A model generated the notes under the pieces. It did not search any database. It worked only from the letters and a program-made list of their open reading frames with translations, and was not told where the DNA came from. The position numbers and the translations under genes were made by a program. 41,058 bases of DNA. It comes from Candidatus Lambdaproteobacteria bacterium. Lineage in GTDB: Bacteria > SAR324 > JACQKK01. The stretch lies in contig JACQKK010000002.1 in the NCBI GenBank assembly GCA_016204605.1, positions 1 through 41,058 of the forward strand, read 5' to 3'. This document shows positions 17,967-26,309 of this stretch, in pieces (the first letter of the stretch is position 1; each line of letters starts with the position of its first letter).

Positions 17967-19231
17967 GGCGCCTCTTCTCCGTGATCGCGTGTGCCGGGCC
18001 CACGCCGGTCGGCCTCGGCCGCCACCCCCTCGGCGATGAGGCGCTCGATGGTCGCCCCGTCGCAGCCGGCGAGGGTCGCCAGCACGGCGCGGGTGTGCTC
18101 TCCCAAGAGCGGCGGCGGGCCCAGCGGCGGCAACTCCCCGCCGCCCCGCAGGCGCAGGGGACCCCGCACCAGGGGCACGCTGCCGCCCAGCGGGTGGGGC
18201 GTTTCAGCCACCAGCCCGCGCTCCCGGACATAGGGTTGCGTGAGCGCCTGGCCGATATCGTGGACGGGCGCGTTGGGGATGTCGGCCTCGTCGAAGATGC
18301 GCTGCCACTCCGCCAGCGTCTTGCGGGCGAGGATGCCGGTGACGATGGCCTCCAGCTCCTCGCGCCGGTCCCGCCGCTGCCCGGTGGTGCGAAACCGCGG
18401 GTTCTCGGCCAGATCGTCCCGGCCCACGGCCCGGCAGAACTTGCGCCAGAAGGAACCCTGGTGCAGGGCCAGGATGATGTGGCCGTCCCGCACGGGGAAG
18501 CGCCCGTAAGGCACGATGCTGTGGTGTCCGCTCCCGACCCGCCCCGGGCTCTCGCCGGTGACGAGAAACAGCTCGCCCAGGTAGCCGAGCAGCCCGAGCA
18601 GCCCGTCGAGCAGGCTCAGGTCGATGTGCGCCCCCTCGCCCCGCGTTTGGTGCCGGTGGAGCGCGCCGAGCACGCCGATCGCCCCCCACAGGCCGCCGGC
18701 GAGGTCGCCCATGGGCAGACCCAGCTTCGTCGGGGGGCCCTGGGCCTCGCCGTTGATGCTCATCACGCCGCTCAGGGCCTGGGTCACCAGGTCGAACGAC
18801 GGCCTGCCGCTCAGCGTGCCGTCCTGCCCGAACCCGCTGATGGAGCACACGATCAGCCCCGGCCGCTCCGCCTGCAGCCGCGCGTAGCCGAGCCCGAGCC
18901 GCTCCATCACCCCGGGGCGGAAGTTCTCCACCACCACGTCCGCGTGGCGCACGAGGCGCAGGGCGATAGCGACGCCCTCCGCGCGCTTGAGGTCCAGCGC
19001 GACGCTGCGCTTGTTGCGGTTGACGGCCAGGAAATAGTGGCTCAGCCCGTTGACTAACGGGGGAATGGCGCGGGTCTGGTCGCCGGCGCCCGGCTCCTCC
19101 ACCTTGATGACCTCGGCCCCCAGGTCGGCCAGGATCATGGTGCAGAGCGGTCCGGCCAGCACGCGGCTGAAATCGACCACCCGCACCCCCGCCAGCATGC
19201 CCGGGCGCGGGGTCTCCATCGCTGCGGTCAT
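17963..19231 (-). CDS. CaiB/BaiF family (class III) CoA transferase
   Basis: The 422-residue enzyme has the family hallmarks: GVRVVDFSRVLAGPLCTMIL, ADLGAEVIKVEEP, NRNKRSVALDLK, VVVENFRPGVMERLGLGY, and the catalytic-Asp region GRPSFDLVTQALSGVM. It transfers CoA between an acyl-CoA and a free acid through an aspartyl-CoA thioester. ATG 19231 follows GGGGGAGGGC; an internal ATG four codons later is also possible. It heads the leftward cluster with the MaoC-like gene and the two unknown paralogs. Confidence 0.93.
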   Translation of the reverse strand: MTAAMETPRPGMLAGVRVVDFSRVLAGPLCTMILADLGAEVIKVEEPGAGDQTRAIPPLVNGLSHYFLAVNRNKRSVALDLKRAEGVAIALRLVRHADVVVENFRPGVMERLGLGYARLQAERPGLIVCSISGFGQDGTLSGRPSFDLVTQALSGVMSINGEAQGPPTKLGLPMGDLAGGLWGAIGVLGALHRHQTRGEGAHIDLSLLDGLLGLLGYLGELFLVTGESPGRVGSGHHSIVPYGRFPVRDGHIILALHQGSFWRKFCRAVGRDDLAENPRFRTTGQRRDRREELEAIVTGILARKTLAEWQRIFDEADIPNAPVHDIGQALTQPYVRERGLVAETPHPLGGSVPLVRGPLRLRGGGELPPLGPPPLLGEHTRAVLATLAGCDGATIERLIAEGVAAEADRRGPGTRDHGEEAP

Positions 19232-19486
19232 GCCCTCCCCCACGATGATGGCGCCCGCGCAATGCGGGTCGCGCCCACCCCCGCCCATTCGTGGCCGAGT
19301 GCAGCCGGCACGGGGCCAGCGGCTGCGACCGCCGGCGCGGGGATGCCAGCACGCGACGCGATACTCTTCAGGCCACACGCACTTCCATGGCCACGTGCAA
19401 GGCGTAGCAACTCCCTCGGCGGGGCACAAGGCTTCTTCGGCGCTCCGCGCGCGCCGTTCCTCACCGATGGGGGTGCCCGCGACACG

Positions 19487-19924
19487 TCAGGGGCGTTGCA
19501 GGCGCCGGAGGTAGTGCACGACGCTCCAGATCGCCGTGCTGTCGAGCGCGCCCCGGAACGCGGGCATGGCGCCGCGGCCGACCTGAATCTGGGCCGCGAT
19601 CTGCCCGTCGCTCCACGCCGCAGCCGCCCCCAGCAGACTCGGCGGAGGCGGATTGAGCGCGGCCGCGCCGGGGCCATCGCCCCGGCCCTGTGCACCGTGG
19701 CAGATGGCGCAGTTCGCGTCGAAGACCGTCTTGCCCCGTGCGACGACGGCCTCGGAGGCGGGCAGCGGATTCTCGCCTGCCGACGGGGGTGGAGCCATCA
19801 TCATGTCCCGGCCGCCCATGCCGTGGCGCCGGTTGCCCACACCCATCCCCATGCCATAGGCGCCAACCGCCGCGGCGGCGACCAGCGCCAGCAGCAGCGC
19901 CGTCTGGAACAGTCTCTTCTCCAT
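19487..19924 (-). CDS. Exported class I c-type cytochrome
   Basis: The 145-residue precursor has a signal peptide/anchor at residues 1-24 and a Met/Gly-rich segment to ~45 (GMGMGVGNRRHGMGGRDMMM). A single heme-c domain follows, with C72-A-I-C75-H76 and a likely axial Met120 in GRGAMPAF. Such small periplasmic cytochromes carry electrons between complexes. The start MEKRLFQ at 19924 gives a clean signal peptide; a start nine codons upstream is open but less natural. It is the last intact gene of the leftward redox cluster. A damaged inverted copy lies just to its right. Confidence 0.85.
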   Translation of the reverse strand: MEKRLFQTALLLALVAAAAVGAYGMGMGVGNRRHGMGGRDMMMAPPPSAGENPLPASEAVVARGKTVFDANCAICHGAQGRGDGPGAAALNPPPPSLLGAAAAWSDGQIAAQIQVGRGAMPAFRGALDSTAIWSVVHYLRRLQRP

Positions 19925-20001
19925 ACATTCACCAGGTCTGCGGATCACCATGGCTCCGCGGATTGACGGGTACGCTCCCGCCTTGCCCGAAGGGGGAGGC
20001 A

Positions 20002-20271
20002 ATGAGATCAGATTCCCGCATCCTTGCAGAAGGCGCAGCCGCGCCTCCCCCTTCCTGCGCCAACGCCGTGGGTCACGGCGATGGCGCGGGGGCGGCCGTG
20101 CTCAGTCCGCGACCGCCGAATCTGCGCGGCGCCGTCGCGGGCTGGAGCGATGGACAGATCGCGGCGCGGATCAAGGCCGGCCGCGGCGCCATGCCCGCCT
20201 TCGGTGCGGCGATGGGCGACGAGGCCATCTGGGGTGTGGTGCATTACGTCCGCCGCTTGCAGGGCCGATAG
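20002..20271 (+). pseudogene. Inverted, heme-motif-less copy of the cytochrome c
   Basis: The 89-residue frame is homologous to the C-terminal half of the cytochrome on the other strand: WSDGQIAARIKAGRGAMPAF against WSDGQIAAQIQVGRGAMPAF, and IWGVVHYVRRLQGR against IWSVVHYLRRLQRP. The CAICHG segment is replaced by CANAVGHGDG, so the CxxCH heme site is gone, probably through a small deletion at TGCGCCAA. The signal peptide is also missing. It is most likely a degraded duplicate; an expressed heme-free remnant is possible, since the frame stays open after GGGGGAGG. Confidence 0.75.
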
Positions 20272-20320
20272 CGAGTGGGCGAACCGCGGCCGTGCGGCCG
20301 GCTACATCGCCTCCAGGCCG

Positions 20321-20962
20321 TCAGTTCATGTGAGGATGCTCCGTCGCACGCTGCTTGGTGAGGATGTGCGGGTGCCGCGGGGTCTGGTCCGGCGGCACAT
20401 CCACGCTGACTCGGATGAACGGACTGCCCACCGCGACATGACAGGCATTGCAGCGCTGCACCATTTCGCCGAGTTGCTTGCCGAATGCGGCCTTGTCGCC
20501 GTGCACGATCGCGTCGTCGAGCTTTTTCAGTATGTCCCCCATGAACGCCCGCATCAGTTTTCCCTTTTGGGGATCGATGACCTGAGCCACAGCCAATAGC
20601 CGATCCAGCTCCTTCGCCTCATGGTTCGCCACGGCCCAGTCGCCCGCATCTCCGGCAAAGTGCATCACGTGAAAGCGCTCGGAGAATTCGGGCATGAAAC
20701 CGGTGAAAGTTGGCCTGATGGCATTCAGTTCTGCCACCTCCTTCCTCAGCCGCTCCACCTCGGCCAGCAGGCTCGGCAGGTCCGCCTTGAGCGTGGGCTG
20801 CTGCTGCTTTGGCGGCGCAGCTTCCATCTGGCCCATGGACGGTTCCATGGTCATTCCGGTGCCGCTGCCGTGCTCCTTGCCCGAATCGGCAAGGGCGACG
20901 AACGGGAACAGCAGCCCAAGCACCGCGGACAGAGCGAGCAGGTTGCGCGTTACGGATTTCAT
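20321..20962 (-). CDS. Exported monoheme cytochrome with C-terminal CxxCH
   Basis: The 213-residue precursor has a signal peptide cleaved near ALA-DS (residue 25), a Met/Gln/Pro-rich linker to ~60, a helical region with LLAEVERLRKEVAELN, and one heme site C171-N-A-C174-H175 near the C-terminus. The late heme site on a helical domain recalls class II (cytochrome c') proteins. AGGAGAGCG precedes ATG 20962. It is periplasmic. It follows the DsbD/CcdA-like gene by 127 bases on the same strand. Confidence 0.82.
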   Translation of the reverse strand: MKSVTRNLLALSAVLGLLFPFVALADSGKEHGSGTGMTMEPSMGQMEAAPPKQQQPTLKADLPSLLAEVERLRKEVAELNAIRPTFTGFMPEFSERFHVMHFAGDAGDWAVANHEAKELDRLLAVAQVIDPQKGKLMRAFMGDILKKLDDAIVHGDKAAFGKQLGEMVQRCNACHVAVGSPFIRVSVDVPPDQTPRHPHILTKQRATEHPHMN

Positions 20963-21089
20963 TGCGCTCTCCTGAATGGATAGCTGACGTTGCCGGCAGC
21001 GCCGTCGGCAGCGGATCGAGCACGCACTCGGCCTGATCCCGCCCCGCCGAAGCCGGTCGCCTGTTGGATGCAACGGCTGACTCCAACGT

Positions 21090-21854
21090 TCACACCAACA
21101 GGTCGCCCTTGACCAGCCAGTAGTAAAGGATGTAGAGGCCGGCCGCCGAGACGAACACCGCGGTGGCCGTGTGCAGGTGGGGCACGATCCAGCGCACCCC
21201 GCGCAGCAGCACGCTCTCCTTGAGCAGCGCCACGGCCAGGGTGAGCAGCGTAACCACCGCGCCCATGCCGAGGCCGTAGCTCACGAATTGGGCCATCACC
21301 CCCGCGAACCCGCCGGCGGCCAGCGCGCTGCCCACGACCACCAGGAACACCGGCAGCGTGCAACTGACCGAGCATGCCCCGAACGTGATGCCGTAGAGGA
21401 AATACCCCCGCAGGCCGCCGCCCTGCCCCGCGCTGACGCGAGCGCCCCAGCGCAGCAGGGTGTCGGCGGCCATGTGGCGGCCCGCGAGCATCCAGGCGCC
21501 CAGCAGCAGCAGGCCTGCGCCGACGGCCGCGCCGATCCAGGGCATGGCGGAGATGACGAACCGCGCGCCGGCCGCCACGAGGCCGCCGATCGCACCGAAC
21601 AGCAGCGTGAAACCGAGGGTGACCACCGCGGCAACGCCCAGGGCACCCGCCAATCGGGTCGGCAGCGGGCGCTCGCGGAATCCCTGTTCCTTCGCGCCCA
21701 GGAACAGTGCCAAGTATGCGGGCAGCAGCGTGAATCCGCACGGGTTCACCGCCGACATCATGCCCGCGCCGAAGGCGTAGCCGACCGGCAATGCATCGAC
21801 GAGGCGACCCATCGCGCCTGAGGCGGTGACTTGCAGCGCACCGACGGGATCCAT
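21090..21854 (-). CDS. CcdA/DsbD-type thiol-disulfide membrane transporter (copy 1)
   Basis: The 254-residue protein has six or seven membrane helices and the two redox cysteines of the CcdA fold: C39 in SAVNPCGFTLLPAYLALF and C161 or C165 in FGACSVSCTLPVFL. It would carry reducing equivalents from cytoplasmic thioredoxin across the membrane to periplasmic thiol proteins used in cytochrome c or metalloprotein maturation. GGAGG lies six bases before ATG 21854. The cluster encodes a second, divergent copy (24111-24911), so the two may serve different partners. Confidence 0.88.
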   Translation of the reverse strand: MDPVGALQVTASGAMGRLVDALPVGYAFGAGMMSAVNPCGFTLLPAYLALFLGAKEQGFRERPLPTRLAGALGVAAVVTLGFTLLFGAIGGLVAAGARFVISAMPWIGAAVGAGLLLLGAWMLAGRHMAADTLLRWGARVSAGQGGGLRGYFLYGITFGACSVSCTLPVFLVVVGSALAAGGFAGVMAQFVSYGLGMGAVVTLLTLAVALLKESVLLRGVRWIVPHLHTATAVFVSAAGLYILYYWLVKGDLLV

Positions 21855-21878
21855 GTGGCCTCCTGCGTGACGTACCGT

Positions 21879-22310
21879 TCACGGCCAGCGGAACGTTACG
21901 TCGCCCATCGCGCGCACGTTGCGGATGACGATCTCGAAGCGCTCGGGCACGCGCTCCAGCGCGAACTCGAGCCGGCCGCGCGTGTGGTGGCCACTCAGGC
22001 CGGGAGCCTCGACGGGCCGCAAGGTCTTGCCGTCCGTGCGCAGCTCCGTGGCGGTGCGGAGGTCGAGGCTCGCCAGGTCGCCGCTGTGGGTGGTGACGAC
22101 GATGTCCACCCGGAAGCGGCCGCCCGCTGCGTCGCGCGGGGTCAGCACGAATTCGACCTCGCCCTTGTTGCTGCGCTCGAGGGACTTGCTCCAGGCGGGC
22201 TTTGCGACGGCGAAGGCGCCGCCGAGCAGCGCCAGCAGCGCGACCAGCCCCAGGGTGGCGAGGCGGCGGCGCAGCCGCGCCCCTGGCCGTGCGGTCGATC
22301 GGCGCTTCAT
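21879..22310 (-). CDS. Membrane-anchored periplasmic protein with THS/GHH motifs, unknown function
   Basis: The 143-residue protein has an Arg-rich start, one membrane segment (~residues 18-36) and a beta-rich extracytoplasmic domain. This domain contains VVTTHSGDLASLDL and LSGHHTRGRLEF, with three histidines that could bind metal. I recall similar THS-then-GHH proteins in metal-associated clusters but no named function. ATG 22310 overlaps the upstream stop by four bases, so it is coupled to the CCAHH membrane protein. Confidence 0.75.
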   Translation of the reverse strand: MKRRSTARPGARLRRRLATLGLVALLALLGGAFAVAKPAWSKSLERSNKGEVEFVLTPRDAAGGRFRVDIVVTTHSGDLASLDLRTATELRTDGKTLRPVEAPGLSGHHTRGRLEFALERVPERFEIVIRNVRAMGDVTFRWP

Positions 22311-22948
22311 GCCCACACCTCCCAGGTGATGGCGACGGCCATGACGAGCAGCGCGAGCCCCGCCAGGTACGGCACGGCGAGCCGCACCGGCCAGCGCAGC
22401 AGCGGGGCGAGCAACCGGCCCTCCTGCGCGTAAAGGCGGTGCTTCTGCATCTCGCCCAGCAGGAAGGCGATGCCCACCCCGTTGGAGAGCACGCCGGCCA
22501 GCAGGAACAGGGATTGGTAGCTGCTGAGGAACAGCGCGGCGCCGGCGAGCCCCACCAGCGGCAGCACGTCGGCGAGGTGGTGGGCGCAGCAGGCCACCAT
22601 GGCCAGGGCGCTGGTGCCGCCCGACGCCGCGACCCCGCTCGCGTGCGGCGAGACGCCGGCGCGGGCCAGTGCACGGCTGTAGCCGAACAGCCCCACCTGC
22701 AGCCCGAAGCCGGCCACCAGCGGCACCATCCAGTACCAGAGCGCCAGGAAGGTCTGCCACATGTATACCGGGCCGTTCAGCAGCGAGAGCGTGGCGCCAT
22801 AGAGCAGCGCCAGTGCCAGCGCCGCTGCCATGCCCCAGCCCCAGCCCTTGGGCAGGGCGGCCGCGTGGGGCGTCGGGGCGGAATGCAGGGTTTCGGTGAT
22901 GGCGGGTGCCGCGCAGTGATCGGCGCCCTGCGGATGGGTGACGTGCAT
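22307..22948 (-). CDS. Polytopic membrane protein with CCAHH motif, unknown function
   Basis: The 213-residue protein starts with a His-rich cytoplasmic tail (HVTHPQGADHCAAP) and has about five membrane helices. In the middle is the intramembrane motif C120-C-A-H123-H124 followed by LADVLPLVG. Paired Cys plus His inside a membrane suggests metal or heme binding or transport, as with the CC pairs of mercury transporters, but the family is not recognised. AAGGAG precedes ATG 22948. Confidence 0.75.
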   Translation of the reverse strand: MHVTHPQGADHCAAPAITETLHSAPTPHAAALPKGWGWGMAAALALALLYGATLSLLNGPVYMWQTFLALWYWMVPLVAGFGLQVGLFGYSRALARAGVSPHASGVAASGGTSALAMVACCAHHLADVLPLVGLAGAALFLSSYQSLFLLAGVLSNGVGIAFLLGEMQKHRLYAQEGRLLAPLLRWPVRLAVPYLAGLALLVMAVAITWEVWA

Positions 22949-23013
22949 CGTTGCTCCTTGCGGTGGGTGTTGGTGCTCGGGATGCGCGCAAGCGTGGGGT
23001 ATCGGGTCTGCCC

Positions 23014-23262
23014 TCATGGTTCCTCGGTGATGAAGCGGTAGCGCATGGCGGAGTTCCGCAGCTCCTGCACGCGCTCCAGGATTTCCTTGATGCGCTGGAT
23101 CTCCGCCCAGCGGATGATGTGCCCGCATGCTCGGCAGCGGGACTGGCGCGCGGGATCGAGGGTGGCGAGCTGGTCGCGGGAGATCTCGAACACCACCCCG
23201 CAGTTCGGGTGCGGACAGTCGCGCCCGATGGCCCGGATCTTCGCGAATTCGATGACGGCCAT
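23014..23262 (-). CDS. Small zinc-ribbon-like protein
   Basis: The 82-residue cytoplasmic protein has C16-x4-C21 (CPHPNC) and C43-x2-C46 (CRACG), a likely four-cysteine zinc site, followed by an amphipathic helix (EIQRIKEILERVQELR). GGAG precedes ATG 23262. It lies inside the redox/metal cluster; the role is unknown. Confidence 0.72.
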   Translation of the reverse strand: MAVIEFAKIRAIGRDCPHPNCGVVFEISRDQLATLDPARQSRCRACGHIIRWAEIQRIKEILERVQELRNSAMRYRFITEEP

Positions 23263-23344
23263 GTGCTCACTCCGCAATCTTTGCGCCGGAGACGGTGCCG
23301 GCATCCCACGCGACCAGCCCCGGTGGCGACGGTCTCTGCCCGGC

Positions 23345-23617
23345 TCACGCCCCGGGCTTCGGCGTGCCGGCGTCGTCCCGGCCCGGGCCGGGAGCAGGGT
23401 TGCCGTGGCCGTGGCCCCCATGGCCGCCATGGCCGCGGTGCATAAACACGTGCAGCAGCGGGCAGGCCAGCACCAGCAGCCAGGGCAGCGCGGCCAGCGC
23501 GCTCGTCCAGAACTGGATCAGCAAGGCCGCGCCCGCGATCGCGATCACGCCCAGCAGGAGCAGGCCGCCGGGCGTGCGGTACCAGCGCGGGGTCGGGAGG
23601 GCAGGTTCGTGGGCCAT
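23345..23617 (-). CDS. DUF2933-type small membrane protein with His/Gly-rich tail
   Basis: The 90-residue protein has two membrane helices (about 17-32 and 38-55), then CPLLHVFMHRGHGGHGGHGH, a Cys- and His-rich stretch typical of DUF2933 proteins found beside copper and other metal genes. It probably binds metal at the membrane surface; function unproven. The ribosome-binding region (CCGGAGCCGACC) is nearly identical to that of the next upstream gene. Confidence 0.82.
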   Translation of the reverse strand: MAHEPALPTPRWYRTPGGLLLLGVIAIAGAALLIQFWTSALAALPWLLVLACPLLHVFMHRGHGGHGGHGHGNPAPGPGRDDAGTPKPGA

Positions 23618-23636
23618 GGTCGGCTCCGGTAGGGGG

Positions 23637-24092
23637 TCAGCAGCAATTTTTCAGTTGCACGAGCAGGCTCGCCTGCGTATCCGAGGGCGGCTCGGACGTC
23701 GCCCGCCGCGCCAGGAGCCAGGGGACAGTCAGCAGCGCGGCCAGCAGCGCCATACCGAAAGCGAAGCTCGCCCAGAGCGGTATCAGCAGCGCATAGGCGG
23801 TTGCGAAGCCGGTCGCCACGAACGCGGTCTTCCAGGCCAGCACGGCGAGCGGTGGGCGCGCGGCCAGGGCGCGCTCTCCCAGGCCGGCCAGCCCCACCAC
23901 CGAGCCGCCCAGCAGGATCGCCGGCAGGCGCAAGTCCACCGCCGCCCCGGCCGCGTGGGCGACGAGCAGGCCGATCCACGTCCCTGCCACGCCCGCGCAG
24001 AGCGGGCACAGGCGTGGCAGGGCGGCCCTCCGCAGGAACCAGGCCAGGGCGGTCAGCACGAGCATCGAGGCCAGCGTCAGCGCGAGCAGCAT
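23637..24092 (-). CDS. Membrane protein with CPLC motif and C-terminal CC
   Basis: The 151-residue protein has four likely membrane helices, a C29-P-L-C32 pair after the first helix, and ends in LKNCC. The cysteine pairs suggest thiol or metal chemistry coupled to the adjacent CcdA-like protein, whose stop is 18 bases upstream. Family not recognised. Confidence 0.7.
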   Translation of the reverse strand: MLLALTLASMLVLTALAWFLRRAALPRLCPLCAGVAGTWIGLLVAHAAGAAVDLRLPAILLGGSVVGLAGLGERALAARPPLAVLAWKTAFVATGFATAYALLIPLWASFAFGMALLAALLTVPWLLARRATSEPPSDTQASLLVQLKNCC

Positions 24093-24110
24093 GGTCGGCT
24101 CCGGTCGGGG

Positions 24111-24911
24111 TCACAGGGCGAAGATCAGCGCGCCGAGCGTGACCATCGCCGCGCCGCCCCACAGGCGCAGGCGGCGGCGGTGGTGCTGGTGCCAGGCCTG
24201 GGCCTGGGTCACCAGCGCCTTGTCGGCGGCGAGGAACAGGATCAGCACCAGCGGCAGCACGAAGATGGCGTTGTAGAGCAGCAGGTAGCCTGCCCCGCTC
24301 CATCGGGTGGCCTGATCGTGCAGCAGCCCCACGGCCATCAGATAGGGCCCGCCGGTGCAGGGGAACTCGCAGAGGCCCACCAGCCCTCCCAGCGGGAAGG
24401 CCACCGAGAGCGACGCGCGGTCGATCAGGGTGGCGATCTGCCGGTGCGCGGCCTGGGGCACGGCCAGCCGGATCGGGAAGCCCGGTACCAGCTCGCCCGT
24501 GATGGCGAGGGCACCGCCCCCCATCAGCAGCGCGGCGCCCAGCCGAGCCATGAAGTGGGGCGTCTCGAACAGGTGCAGCACCTGCAGCAGCCCGACCCCG
24601 ATCAGAAGGTACACGGCGAACACGCCGGCCACGAACAGCCCGCCGATGGCGAGCACGTTCGAGCGCAACCGGCCGAGCGCGAACAGGAAGGCGATCGTCA
24701 CCAGCAGGATCGAGAAGGCGCAGGGGTTCACGCTGTCGATCAGTGCCGCCACGGAGATCAGCGGCAGCAGCCAGGTGCCTTCGTTGCTCAAGCCCCAGAG
24801 CCAGCCCGCGGTTTCGGGGCCGTACTGCAGCGTGAGCGCCGCGCCGGCGAGGGCCAGCGTGGCGAAGGCCAACAGCGCGGGCTTGCGCCAGCGGCGCGGT
24901 GCGGCAATCAT
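24111..24911 (-). CDS. CcdA-type thiol-disulfide membrane transporter (copy 2)
   Basis: The 266-residue protein has an N-terminal anchor and six CcdA-type helices, with C64 in DSVNPCAFSILLVTIAFLF and C181/C185 in LCEFPCTGGPY. The NPCAF and CEFPCTGG forms differ from copy 1 (NPCGF, ACSVSC), so these are distinct subfamilies rather than a recent duplication. It ends in a His-rich loop (WHQHHRRR) before the last helix. GGAG precedes ATG 24911; the DUF1573 gene ends 13 bases upstream. Confidence 0.88.
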   Translation of the reverse strand: MIAAPRRWRKPALLAFATLALAGAALTLQYGPETAGWLWGLSNEGTWLLPLISVAALIDSVNPCAFSILLVTIAFLFALGRLRSNVLAIGGLFVAGVFAVYLLIGVGLLQVLHLFETPHFMARLGAALLMGGGALAITGELVPGFPIRLAVPQAAHRQIATLIDRASLSVAFPLGGLVGLCEFPCTGGPYLMAVGLLHDQATRWSGAGYLLLYNAIFVLPLVLILFLAADKALVTQAQAWHQHHRRRLRLWGGAAMVTLGALIFAL

Positions 24912-24924
24912 CGTGGGCTCCTCG

Positions 24925-25482
24925 TCACGGGGTCACGTAAGCGGTGAACTGGAGCTCGATCACGCGCTTGTCGCCCATCACCACCGAGACGGCGCGGTCG
25001 TTGCGCCCCACCCCGGCGGGCCCGTGGGCGTTCGGATCGAACACGGCCTCGACCGCCAGCTCGGTTCCGGCGGGGATGACGCGGTCGATCCGCGGCGTGT
25101 AGCCCATGCCCTGCATGCCATAGGGCCCCAGGCTCTCGCCGCCGACGAGCAGGGAGGTTTCGGTACACATGCACGAGGTGTAGAGCTGCTTCACCAGCGC
25201 CGGCACTCCGCTGTCGTTGCGCAGGGCGTAGCGGTGGCGCACCTTGCCGTTCTTCATCGAGATGCGCCCGAAATCGAAGAAGGTCTCGGTGGTGGCGAGC
25301 GTGCCCGTGGCCGCGGCCACTTGCTGCGCCGAAGCCCCGGTGCCGCGGTCGCCGAAGGCGAACACCGCCACCCCGGCGATGGCCAGCACGCCGATTACAG
25401 CGAGATACAGCGCATGCAGCCGGCGTCGGGAGCGCCCGGAGCGGCGCCTGCCCTTGCCCGGTTCGTTGTTCTTGTGGGTCAC
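24925..25482 (-). CDS. Membrane-anchored DUF1573 protein
   Basis: The 185-residue protein has a basic N-terminus, one membrane segment (~24-43) and a periplasmic Ig-like DUF1573 domain. Signatures are FDFGRISMKNGKVRHRYALRN, the cysteine motif SCMCTETS, and VIPAGTELAVEAVFDP. DUF1573 proteins often accompany TlpA/CcdA systems. GTG 25482 follows AGGAG at seven bases, so it is a non-ATG start. Confidence 0.85.
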   Translation of the reverse strand: MTHKNNEPGKGRRRSGRSRRRLHALYLAVIGVLAIAGVAVFAFGDRGTGASAQQVAAATGTLATTETFFDFGRISMKNGKVRHRYALRNDSGVPALVKQLYTSCMCTETSLLVGGESLGPYGMQGMGYTPRIDRVIPAGTELAVEAVFDPNAHGPAGVGRNDRAVSVVMGDKRVIELQFTAYVTP

Positions 25483-25513
25483 GGTCGTTCTCCTGTCAGA
25501 TGCTGCGTTGGGC

Positions 25514-26089
25514 TCAGCGGGCCGCAGGGGGCTGCGGGGCCGGGCCGCCGGCGGGTGCCGCCAGCAGGCGCTCGATCTCGCTCTCGACCACGGGCCAGGT
25601 CAGGGCGCCGATGTGCTTGTGGGTGATGATCCCCCGCGCGTCGACGAAGAAAGTCTCGGGCACGCCGTACAGCCCCCAGTTGAGGGAGACGTCGCCCTGC
25701 TTGTTGTCCAGCGCGAGGTAGAATTCCTTCTGGTGGAGGCGGGCGAAGCGGCGCGCGTCCTCGAGCGTGTCCTGGATGGCGATGCCGATCACCCGGAATT
25801 TGCGGCCCGCCTTCTCGTAGCGGTCGTAGGCCGCCTTGAGGTAGGGCGCCTCTTCGCGGCACGCCTGGCACCACGAGGCCCAGAAGTTGATCATGAACGG
25901 CGTGCCCCGCAGCGCCTCCAGGCTGAGCGGCGCGCCGGTGTTCATTTCCGTCACCGCGAACGGGGGCGCGGCCTTGCCCACCAGCGGCGACTCGACCACC
26001 TTCGGGTCGCGGGTGAAGCCGAACGCCAGCAGCCCCACCAGGCCGGTGATGAAGGCCATCACGCTCCAGAACTTCCACGAGGTCAGCAT
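25514..26089 (-). CDS. TlpA/ResA-like membrane-anchored thioredoxin
   Basis: The 191-residue protein has an N-terminal anchor (~8-26), a thioredoxin fold with active site W73-C74-Q-A-C77, and the cis-Pro region YGVPETFFVD. Periplasmic thioredoxins of this type reduce apocytochrome or copper-site thiols using electrons from CcdA. Both CcdA-like transporters in this cluster are candidate partners. AGGAAA precedes ATG 26089. Confidence 0.9.
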   Translation of the reverse strand: MLTSWKFWSVMAFITGLVGLLAFGFTRDPKVVESPLVGKAAPPFAVTEMNTGAPLSLEALRGTPFMINFWASWCQACREEAPYLKAAYDRYEKAGRKFRVIGIAIQDTLEDARRFARLHQKEFYLALDNKQGDVSLNWGLYGVPETFFVDARGIITHKHIGALTWPVVESEIERLLAAPAGGPAPQPPAAR

Positions 26090-26309
26090 CGCGTTTCCTG
26101 CGGTTATCGGGGCCGGCAGGGACTGTCGTCGACCGGCCGTGATGCGGGCTGGAACGTCGGCGCGCGCCAAGCCCCCGGCAGCCCCTGCGGGCGGCTGCGT
26201 CGCGGCGCTTGCTCCGGCGCGCTTCCAGAGCCGGAGCAGGAGCCCGACGAGCCGCCGGCCGGTTCGCCGGGCGTGCACGTCGGCACGCGGAACGAGGCGG
26301 GGCGGGAAG

